Shown here: positions 34,233 through 40,353 of the stretch, piece by piece
Layout of the letters: every line of letters begins with the position of its first letter
How positions within the stretch are numbered: position 1 is the first letter of the stretch
DNA from: an uncultured Solirubrobacterales bacterium
GTDB taxonomy: Bacteria; Actinomycetota; Thermoleophilia; Solirubrobacterales; Solirubrobacteraceae
Direction of reading: 5' to 3'
DNA length: 40,353 nt
Assembly: GCA_903821395.1 (NCBI GenBank)
Contig: CAIJLJ010000172.1
Location: 1-40,353, forward strand
Notes under the pieces: model-generated
Databases searched by the model: none
What the model saw: the letters and a program-made list of their open reading frames with translations, nothing else
Told to the model about the DNA's origin: nothing
Position numbers and translations under genes: made by a program

Positions 34233-35363
34233 ATGCGAAATTTCAACAAGATGAATACTTCAACTGCATTGCTCACCGGCATGAACTCAGCGGATTCGCG
34301 CGCAAAGTTCGCCGCTCTAGTCGCAACCTTCCTTGGGATCGCGATGCTCGTTCCGGTCGCCAGTTTCGCCACCCTTCCCCGAGGGTTCGCAGGAGTGCTT
34401 GCTGACGGCCCGGCGATTGATGGCACCGTCAGCTTCGACGCACAGGTAAAAGCGATGAAGCGCAACTCGGTCGGTTGGATCCGCCTTCCGGTCTACTGGA
34501 GTCAGATTGAGCTGCAGAAGGGTCAATTTGATTTCAGGGTGCTCGATTCGGAGATGAAGGCAGCAGCGGCGAGTGGCATTCCAGTAATGCCGGTCGTTCT
34601 CGGCGTCCCCGCCTGGGCTGCGGCGCCGCCAGAGGGCCTTAACTCTCACCCTTCGGACGTGGCTGATTACGGTCATTTCTTGGCTGTTCTCGCTGGCCGC
34701 TACGGGACTCACGGCAGTTACTGGTCGCAGCAAAGTGGACCGTCTATGCCGATCACAAAGTGGCAGATCTGGAACGAGCCTGATCTCGACGTTTACTGGC
34801 GCGCTGACGGTCGCAGCTGGGAGCTCAGTTACGTTCCGCTGCTTCGGGCGGCGCGAGTTGCTCTCGCTGGCGCAGATCCGAAGGCGCGCGTCGTCCTCGC
34901 AGGTCTCTCTAACTATTCCTGGCTGAGCCTCGGGCGGCTATATCGGGACGGAGGGCGGGGCCTCTTCGATTACGCGGCTCTCAACCCGTTCAGCAACACA
35001 GCTGCCGGCGTTCTTGAGATCGTTCGGCGCTCGCGAGTCGTGATGAGCCAGCATGGCGATTCGTCAAAACCCCTGATCATCAGCGAAGTTGCTTGGTCAT
35101 CGGGGAAAGGCTTGGCTAAACAGAAGTTCGGCTGGGAGACAACGGAAAGCGGTCAGGCGGCTCAGCTCACCAGCCTGATGCGGGGCCTCGAGCTGAAGCG
35201 GAAGGCCTACCGCCTGGACGGCGTGGCATGGGCTACATGGCTGTCGCCAGCGTTGGGATCTCCGTGGTCATTCGACTATTCGGGGCTTAACAGGCTGGTA
35301 GGGAACAAGGTGGTCGCGAAGCCTGCGCTCGCGGCGTTCCGTAACTCAGTCTCCAAGCGCTGA
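34233..35363 (+). CDS. Secreted clan-A glycoside-hydrolase-like protein
   Basis: A 376-residue exported protein. An uncleaved-looking polar stretch of about 25 residues is followed by a hydrophobic signal segment (FAALVATFLGIAMLVPVASFA), then a TIM-barrel hydrolase of the GH5/GH39 type. Likely acid/base is Glu182 in WQIWNEPDLDVYW and the likely nucleophile is Glu285 in LIISEVAWSS; both strands end as expected for clan A. GWIRLPVYWSQIELQKGQFDF is also typical. Substrate unknown. The start may instead be ATG 34251 or 34281, which shorten the N-terminus before the signal peptide. No sugar transporter, regulator or other glycan gene is adjacent, so its role (envelope glycan or external polysaccharide) is open. 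Confidence 0.75.
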   Translation: MRNFNKMNTSTALLTGMNSADSRAKFAALVATFLGIAMLVPVASFATLPRGFAGVLADGPAIDGTVSFDAQVKAMKRNSVGWIRLPVYWSQIELQKGQFDFRVLDSEMKAAAASGIPVMPVVLGVPAWAAAPPEGLNSHPSDVADYGHFLAVLAGRYGTHGSYWSQQSGPSMPITKWQIWNEPDLDVYWRADGRSWELSYVPLLRAARVALAGADPKARVVLAGLSNYSWLSLGRLYRDGGRGLFDYAALNPFSNTAAGVLEIVRRSRVVMSQHGDSSKPLIISEVAWSSGKGLAKQKFGWETTESGQAAQLTSLMRGLELKRKAYRLDGVAWATWLSPALGSPWSFDYSGLNRLVGNKVVAKPALAAFRNSVSKR

Positions 35364-35372
35364 TCCAGCTCT

Positions 35373-35385
35373 GGCGAGTCTCGCC
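35373..35385 (+). terminator. Small hairpin after the glycoside-hydrolase-like gene
   Basis: GGCGA-GTC-TCGCC is a perfect 5-bp stem 9 bp after the stop codon, without a U-tract. Weak terminator candidate. Confidence 0.25.
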
Positions 35386-35425
35386 CACAAGGCCCTAATC
35401 GGCGACTCTGAATCTCAAGCCGGGC

Positions 35426-35431
35426 TAGGCT
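35426..35431 (+). promoter_or_regulatory. -10 box TAGGCT for the coiled-coil protein gene
   Basis: TAGGCT ends 6 nt before ATG 35438, the leaderless spacing; no Shine-Dalgarno sequence is seen. Confidence 0.4.
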
Positions 35432-35437
35432 CTGGGC

Positions 35438-35818
35438 ATGAGTGATTCAGTTTCAAATAACCCCGATGACGCGCGCAGCGCTGCGCTCGCCAGAATCGAC
35501 GCGGCCGAGCGAGCAATCGAGCAGCTCCTAGCAAGCGTCCGCTCAAGCACCGCTGAGCTTCAAACAGAGCTCGGGCAGGTTCGACTCAGCGTAATTGAGA
35601 TGCACAGCCACGCTATCTCGAAGCCGACTCCGCTAACCGAGCCGCCGGTTGGTGGCGACGCGCCCGAAGGGGCCAGCGAGGGCGCGAGGCTTGTCGCACT
35701 GGATCTAGTCGGTCGCGGAGTTTCGCTTGACGAGGCAAAGCAAACTCTGAGCGACACCTTCCCGGGAATTGACGCCGACCGCGTTCTGCGCGAAGTCGGC
35801 GCGACCTCCGGCGCGTAG
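35438..35818 (+). CDS. Hypothetical small protein with coiled coil, 126 residues
   Basis: I do not recognise a named family. Residues 10-58 form a predicted amphipathic helix or coiled coil ([20 protein letters not shown] and onward). A Pro/Gly/Glu-rich linker (about 62-80) leads to a helical C-terminal module, [20 protein letters not shown] to ADRVLREV. That module looks like a small helix-turn-helix-like bundle, but no DNA-binding function can be claimed. The protein is acidic, with no signal peptide or membrane segment, so it is probably cytoplasmic. TAGGCT sits 6 nt upstream of ATG 35438. It stands immediately before uvrA with 86 bp between and may be conserved with it. Codon use is like its neighbours. 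Confidence 0.8.
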   Translation: MSDSVSNNPDDARSAALARIDAAERAIEQLLASVRSSTAELQTELGQVRLSVIEMHSHAISKPTPLTEPPVGGDAPEGASEGARLVALDLVGRGVSLDEAKQTLSDTFPGIDADRVLREVGATSGA

Positions 35819-35822
35819 CCGC

Positions 35823-35834
35823 GCCGAAATCGGC
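35823..35834 (+). terminator. Hairpin after the coiled-coil protein gene
   Basis: GCCGAAATCGGC can form a 4-5 bp stem 4 bp after the stop codon, with no U-tract; a weak terminator candidate. Confidence 0.25.
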
Positions 35835-35891
35835 ACACACACGCCAGCCGGCTAGCAGCTGGAGCGTGCCCGCATGCCCGCTGTCGGTCAA

Positions 35892-35897
35892 TAGACT
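35892..35897 (+). promoter_or_regulatory. -10 box TAGACT for leaderless uvrA
   Basis: TAGACT ends 7 nt before ATG 35905 and fixes the uvrA start. It is flanked by a short inverted repeat (GTCA-ATAGAC-TGAC). No LexA box is visible. Confidence 0.45.
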
Positions 35898-35904
35898 GAC
35901 TTCA

Positions 35905-38844
35905 ATGGCATCGGTCAACTCAATCGTCGTCTCGGGAGCGCGCGAGCACAACCTCAAAGACATTTCGCTTGAGCTGCCGCGCGACTCGTTGGTCGTGATC
36001 ACAGGTCTCTCCGGCTCCGGGAAGTCATCGCTCGCGTTCGACACGATCTACGCCGAAGGCCAGCGCCGTTACGTCGAGTCACTCAGCGCCTACGCGCGCC
36101 AGTTCCTCGGTCAGATGGACAAGCCCGACGTAGATTCGATCGAAGGCCTCTCGCCAGCAATCTCGATCGACCAGAAGACAACCTCGCGCAACCCGCGCTC
36201 AACCGTCGGCACGGTAACTGAGGTTTACGACTATCTGCGGCTGCTCTGGGCGCGCGTTGGTCATCCTCACTGCTACAAGTGCGGCGCGCCAATTGCTGGT
36301 CAGTCAGCCGACCAGATAATCGATCAGGTGACCGAACTGCCGGAGGGCACGCGGCTGATAGTGATGGCGCCGCTGATTCGCGACCGCAAGGGTGAGTACG
36401 GCAAGCTTTTCGAAGGGCTTCGCGCCGATGGGTACGCGCGCGTAAAAGTTGATGGAGAGCTACGGATGCTCGATGAGGAAATTGAGCTCGATCGAAAGTT
36501 CAAGCATTCGATCTCGGTCGTGATCGATCGGCTCGTAATTCGTGAAGGAGTCCGAAAGCGGCTCGCTGACTCAATAGAGACCGCCGTCGCTCTAGCTGGC
36601 GGAATCGTTGAGGTCGAGACAGCACCGGAGAAGGGGGAGGGTGAACTGATGACCTTCTCGGAGAGCTTCGCCTGTCTCAAATGCGGCGTTTCGATGCCTG
36701 ACCTTGAGCCGCGGATCTTTTCGTTCAACTCGCCGCACGGAGCCTGCGAGCGCTGCACCGGGCTCGGCTCACAGATGGAGATCGACGCCGAACTAATAGT
36801 TCCTGATCCATCACTCTCGATTGAGGCCGGCGCGCTTGCCCCTTGGGCAGCGAGTAGCTCCAACTACTACGAGCAGATAACCCAGGCGCTGGCGGCCGAG
36901 TACGACGTTGACATGACGGTGCCTTGGGAGTCGCTGACGAAAACCGAGCGCGACTACTTCCTTCATGGCACGGGGAAGAACGCGATCGAAGTGACGTATC
37001 GCAACCGCTACGGCCGCACGCGGTCATACTCCACGCGCTTTGAAGGAATCATCCCGAACCTCGAGCGACGCTACCGCGAAACGGACTCCGAATCGATGCG
37101 TGAGCGGATCGAGGAGTTCATGGCCGTTGCCGCCTGCCCAGCCTGCGACGGGTCGCGGCTCCGGCCGGAGTCGCGCGCCGTGCTCGTCGGCGGGATGGCG
37201 ATCAATGAGTTCACTGCGCTCTCGGTGCGGAAGGCAGTGAAGTGGGTCGACGAGGTCGAGCTGAGCGAAACTGAGGGGCACATCGCGCGGCTGATCATGC
37301 GCGAAATCTCGGAGCGACTCAGCTTCCTTGAGAACGTTGGGATCGGCTATCTGTCGCTCGATCGCGCCGCCGCGACGCTTTCCGGCGGTGAAGCACAAAG
37401 GATCCGTTTAGCGACGCAAATCGGCTCAGCCCTGGTAGGAGTCCTTTATGTGCTCGACGAGCCCTCAATCGGCCTCCATCAGCGCGACAACGGCAAGCTA
37501 ATCAAGACGCTGGAGAACCTGCGCGACCTTGGTAATACGGTTCTCGTTGTCGAGCACGACGAGCAGACAATGCGCGCCGCAGACTGGCTCGTCGACATGG
37601 GTCCGGGGGCCGGCGAGCACGGCGGCCAGATCGTCGCCGAAGGAACGGCAGCGAAGGTTGAGAAGAACAAGCGCTCGCTGACCGGGCAATTCCTCGCCGG
37701 AACCGCGCAGATCGAGGTGCCAACGACGCGGCGCAAGCCTAATGGTGTTGTAGAAGTGCGTGGCGCGCGCCAGCACAATCTGCGCGACATCAACGTCGAG
37801 TTCCCGCTCGGCGTTTTCACCGTCGTGACCGGCGTCTCGGGCTCAGGGAAATCAACTCTGGTCAACGAGGTGCTGTTTAAGTCGGTCGCCAACCGGCTCC
37901 ACCGCGCGCGCCAGCGCCCGGGAGCGCACACCGAGGTGCTCGGACTCGAGCAGCTCGACAAGATAATTCAGGTTGATCAGTCGCCGATTGGCCGCACGCC
38001 TCGCTCTAACCCGGCCACCTATACCGGCCTTTTCGACGTGATCCGCGATCTTTTCTCGAAGACGCCTGAGGCGAGGGCCCGCGGTTACAAAGCCGGCCGG
38101 TTCTCGTTCAACGTCAAGGGTGGACGCTGCGAGGTCTGCCGCGGTGACGGGCAGATCAAGATCGAGATGCACTTCCTTCCGGATGTTTACGTCCCCTGCG
38201 AGCAGTGCCACGGCAAGCGATACAACAAGGAGACGCTGGAGGTTCGCTTCAAGGGCCGCACGATCGCCGATGTGCTCGACATGCCGGTCGAGCAGGCGCT
38301 GGAGTTCTTCGTACACATTCCGAAGGTTCATCGCCGCCTGCAGACGCTCAGCGATGTCGGACTCGGTTACCTGCGGCTAGGGCAGCCGGCAACGACGCTC
38401 TCCGGTGGCGAAGCTCAGCGAGTGAAGCTGGCAACCGAGCTGTCGAAGATTGCCACCGGGAAGACGCTCTACATCCTCGACGAGCCTACGACTGGTCTTC
38501 ATTTTGCCGACGTTCAACGGCTACTTGAGGTGCTCCACCGCCTCGTCGACTCTGGCAACTCGGTTGTCGTTATCGAACACAATCTCGACGTGATCAAAAC
38601 GGCCGACCGGATCATCGACATGGGCCCAGAAGGAGGCGACGAGGGTGGCATCGTAGTCGCGGAGGGAACGCCTGAGCAGGTCGCGGGCGTGCCCGCGTCT
38701 CACACCGGCGGTTTCCTGGCCGAGCTAGTCGTCGCGTCGAAGCCAGCCAGCAAATCGAAGTCAGAGCGCAAGGCGAAGGTCAAGAAGAAGCCTGCTGAGC
38801 GGAGCGCGGCACCGAGCGAGCGCCCGGCGAAGGCCGCGGCCTAG
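35905..38844 (+). CDS. uvrA: Excinuclease ABC subunit A
   Basis: UvrA is the damage-sensing ABC ATPase of nucleotide excision repair. The 979-residue protein starts [20 protein letters not shown] and has two ATPase modules: Walker [10 protein letters not shown] and GVSGSGKST, signatures [17 protein letters not shown] and [17 protein letters not shown], Walker [12 protein letters not shown] and [11 protein letters not shown]. Zinc modules are visible (CYKCG, CLKCG with [20 protein letters not shown] with [10 protein letters not shown]). The C-terminus carries a Lys/Ala/Ser-rich basic tail of about 35 residues ([13 protein letters not shown]). I chose ATG 35905; the frame is open upstream to 35866 but lacks homology and passes through the promoter. 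The acyltransferase gene follows after 9 bp. Confidence 0.98.
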   Translation: MASVNSIVVSGAREHNLKDISLELPRDSLVVITGLSGSGKSSLAFDTIYAEGQRRYVESLSAYARQFLGQMDKPDVDSIEGLSPAISIDQKTTSRNPRSTVGTVTEVYDYLRLLWARVGHPHCYKCGAPIAGQSADQIIDQVTELPEGTRLIVMAPLIRDRKGEYGKLFEGLRADGYARVKVDGELRMLDEEIELDRKFKHSISVVIDRLVIREGVRKRLADSIETAVALAGGIVEVETAPEKGEGELMTFSESFACLKCGVSMPDLEPRIFSFNSPHGACERCTGLGSQMEIDAELIVPDPSLSIEAGALAPWAASSSNYYEQITQALAAEYDVDMTVPWESLTKTERDYFLHGTGKNAIEVTYRNRYGRTRSYSTRFEGIIPNLERRYRETDSESMRERIEEFMAVAACPACDGSRLRPESRAVLVGGMAINEFTALSVRKAVKWVDEVELSETEGHIARLIMREISERLSFLENVGIGYLSLDRAAATLSGGEAQRIRLATQIGSALVGVLYVLDEPSIGLHQRDNGKLIKTLENLRDLGNTVLVVEHDEQTMRAADWLVDMGPGAGEHGGQIVAEGTAAKVEKNKRSLTGQFLAGTAQIEVPTTRRKPNGVVEVRGARQHNLRDINVEFPLGVFTVVTGVSGSGKSTLVNEVLFKSVANRLHRARQRPGAHTEVLGLEQLDKIIQVDQSPIGRTPRSNPATYTGLFDVIRDLFSKTPEARARGYKAGRFSFNVKGGRCEVCRGDGQIKIEMHFLPDVYVPCEQCHGKRYNKETLEVRFKGRTIADVLDMPVEQALEFFVHIPKVHRRLQTLSDVGLGYLRLGQPATTLSGGEAQRVKLATELSKIATGKTLYILDEPTTGLHFADVQRLLEVLHRLVDSGNSVVVIEHNLDVIKTADRIIDMGPEGGDEGGIVVAEGTPEQVAGVPASHTGGFLAELVVASKPASKSKSERKAKVKKKPAERSAAPSERPAKAAA

Positions 38845-38853
38845 CGCTCAGCG

Positions 38854-39459
38854 ATGGCCGCGAAGGAGCTGACAGTCGAGATGGCTCGGCTCTGGGCCGT
38901 TAAGTGGCGTTGGCACGAGCGCGACTCGCTGCCGTGGCGGCGCTTCCTTATTCACCGCGAGTTTGCGAGGCGCGGCGCTTTCGCGCGTTGGCCGCTGCAG
39001 GGCGAGCCGCTCGAGATGTTTCGCCAAGGCAGGCTCGAGGTAGGGGAGGGATCGCTCTTTGAGCCGGGCGTTTGGCTAACCGGTGGTGAGGAAGGGCGGA
39101 TCACGATTGGTAAGGGTGTCTTCCTCAACCAACTGGTGATGGTCGCCGCGCTGGAGTCTGTAACGATTGGTGACCATTGTATGGCCGCCAACGGCTGCAT
39201 GATCACTGACGCCGACCATCGCTTCGACCACCCGACCAAGCCGATCACCCACCAGGGCTTCAAGCACAAAGGTCCGACCGTGATCGAGCACAACGTCTGG
39301 CTCGGCGCCAACTCAGTTGTGACCGGCGGCGTGACGATCGGCGCGCGTTCGGTGATCGGCGCGGGGAGTGTCGTGACGAGCGACATTCCGGCTGGAGTTA
39401 TTGCCGCCGGCGCACCGGCACGAGTCTTGCGGGCGATTGAGTTTTCGGACGCGAGCTGA
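38854..39459 (+). CDS. Hexapeptide-repeat acyltransferase (maltose/galactoside O-acetyltransferase-like)
   Basis: A 201-residue protein with a left-handed beta-helix domain. After a basic N-terminal region (ARLWAVKWRWHERDSLPWRR, residues 11-30) come the hexapeptide turns ITIGKGVFLNQLVMVAALESVTIGDHCMAANGCMITDADHRFDHP, with the likely catalytic histidine in DADHRF. Then follow GPTVIEHNVWLGANSVVTGGVTIGARSVIGAGSVVTSDIPAGVIAAGAPARVLR. It should transfer an acetyl (or other acyl) group from CoA to a sugar or similar acceptor; the acceptor is unknown. The close 9-bp gap after uvrA suggests a shared transcript. Its stop lies 7 bp from the panB stop on the other strand. Confidence 0.9.
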   Translation: MAAKELTVEMARLWAVKWRWHERDSLPWRRFLIHREFARRGAFARWPLQGEPLEMFRQGRLEVGEGSLFEPGVWLTGGEEGRITIGKGVFLNQLVMVAALESVTIGDHCMAANGCMITDADHRFDHPTKPITHQGFKHKGPTVIEHNVWLGANSVVTGGVTIGARSVIGAGSVVTSDIPAGVIAAGAPARVLRAIEFSDAS

Positions 39460-39466
39460 GCGCCCG

Positions 39467-40345
39467 TTAGCTTTCGCTGCGGAAGGCAGTGAGCTCGTCG
39501 TGGTCGATCGAATAGCCGTGCTCCGGCCCCGGGAACGATCGGTCGCGGACGTCTTCAGCAAAGGCACTGACTCCGTCGACCATTTCGTCAAGGATGTTGG
39601 AGTAACGCTTGACGAAGCGAGCCCCGAGGCCTTCACGAATACCGAGCAGGTCATGGAAGACGAGCACTTGGCCATCGACACCACCGCCGGCGCCAATACC
39701 GATCACAGGAACTGAGATCTGAGGCATGATCTCGGCGGCAAGCTCGGACGGGATCGCTTCAAAGACGATCGAGAAGCAGCCGGCTTGCTGCAGCGCGATT
39801 GCTTGGTCGCGGATCAAGAGCGCCTGCGCAGCGGTCTTGCCTTGAGCGCGGTAGCCGCCGAGAGCTGTGGAAGTTTGAGGCGTGAGTCCGACGTGGCCCA
39901 TCACCGGGATACCAGCACTGCTGATTGCTTGAGCGCGTGCGACCGACGTTGGGCCGCCGCCTTCGAGCTTGACCGCGGCGCAGCCTGCCTCTTTAACGAA
40001 CCGGAGCGCCGTCGTCACAGCCTGCTCGTCGCTGACTTCGTAGGAGCCAAAGGGCAGGTCGCCCACTAGGAACGGCGAGCTTAGGCCGCGGCGGGCGGCC
40101 TTCGCGAGCATCAGGATCTCGTCGAGCTCGACCGGAACCGTTGAGTCGTAGCCGAGCACAGTCATCGCGCCGGAATCGCCGACGAGGACCATGTCAACGC
40201 TGGCCTTCTCGGCCGCAAGCGCACTGGGGTAGTCGTAGGCCGTGACCATCACGATCGGTTCGCCAAGCCGCTTCATCTCGGCTAGGCGGGGCAGGGTCAT
40301 TGGCAGCCGCGAAGCGTCGGACGGGATTTCGATTCGGTTTGGCAT
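39467..40345 (-). CDS. panB: 3-methyl-2-oxobutanoate hydroxymethyltransferase
   Basis: PanB adds a hydroxymethyl group from 5,10-methylene-THF to ketoisovalerate, giving ketopantoate, the first committed step of pantothenate and CoA synthesis. The 292-residue protein has VMVTAYDYPSALAAEKASVDMVLVGDSGAMTVLGYDST (Mg-binding Asp57), PFLVGDLPFGSYE, AVKLEGG, GHVGLTPQT and IVFEAIPSELA. The segment VPVIGIGAGGGVDGQVLVFHDLLGI follows near the end. The ATG at 40345 leaves only 8 bp of upstream sequence, so its promoter is outside the window. With coaE this gives two CoA pathway genes in the window, but not linked. It converges on the acyltransferase gene. Confidence 0.96.
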   Translation of the reverse strand: MPNRIEIPSDASRLPMTLPRLAEMKRLGEPIVMVTAYDYPSALAAEKASVDMVLVGDSGAMTVLGYDSTVPVELDEILMLAKAARRGLSSPFLVGDLPFGSYEVSDEQAVTTALRFVKEAGCAAVKLEGGGPTSVARAQAISSAGIPVMGHVGLTPQTSTALGGYRAQGKTAAQALLIRDQAIALQQAGCFSIVFEAIPSELAAEIMPQISVPVIGIGAGGGVDGQVLVFHDLLGIREGLGARFVKRYSNILDEMVDGVSAFAEDVRDRSFPGPEHGYSIDHDELTAFRSES

Positions 40346-40353
40346 CGTGGACA

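Noticed and set aside
1-40353. Mobile elements, CRISPR arrays, prophage or tRNA genes
   Set aside because: No transposase or integrase motifs, no spaced direct repeats, no cloverleaf-like sequence with GGTTCGAATCC-type arm were found in the short gaps; gene content is uniformly housekeeping.

Overview
The window is a dense, moderately high-GC bacterial chromosome segment made almost entirely of conserved housekeeping genes. Gene content and style (frequent GTG starts, ATGA/GTGA/TGATG overlaps, almost no Shine-Dalgarno sequences, TANNNT -10 boxes placed directly before start codons) point to the Actinomycetota. A Thermoleophilia/Solirubrobacterales-like lineage is my inference; there are no rRNA genes here to test it. 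I see no tRNA, CRISPR array, insertion sequence, prophage or transfer signature, and no gene-free stretch longer than 138 bp.

Layout. 1-12.0 kb: the 3' end of comEC, holA, rpsT (reverse), murJ, lepA, then hrcA-dnaJ-prmA, a lipoprotein cytochrome c, and yqeY-phoH-ybeY-era. This block covers DNA uptake, replication, cell-wall lipid flipping, translation fidelity, heat shock and ribosome maturation. 12.0-22.8 kb: an ArsA/GET3-type ATPase (reverse) diverges across a 20-bp gap from a phytoene/squalene synthase gene. That gene is followed without gaps by a flavoprotein oxidoreductase and trpE-trpG-trpD-trpC; an HtrA-type protease gene interrupts the pathway before trpF-trpB-trpA. All enzymes from chorismate to tryptophan are encoded. 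22.8-29.4 kb: a 57-residue membrane protein, an orphan substrate-binding lipoprotein, a TIGR01777-type epimerase and an ACT-domain malic enzyme (both reverse), then divergent polA. 29.4-40.35 kb: rpsA-coaE-lytic transglycosylase, uvrB, a secreted clan-A glycoside-hydrolase-like protein, a small coiled-coil protein, uvrA, a hexapeptide acyltransferase, and panB (reverse).

Most notable points. (1) holA carries an apparent frameshift at a G5 run: its canonical N-terminus is in a different frame from the rest. (2) Thirteen gene starts have TANNNT ending 6-9 nt upstream, arguing for widespread leaderless mRNAs. (3) One near-symmetrical TACGGTA element seems to serve as the -10 box in both directions between the ArsA-like and phytoene synthase genes. 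(4) All four convergent gene pairs abut within 8 bp or overlap. (5) coaE has no ATG/GTG/TTG start outside the rpsA reading frame. I found no convincing new multi-gene system; the interest lies in gene-expression architecture.
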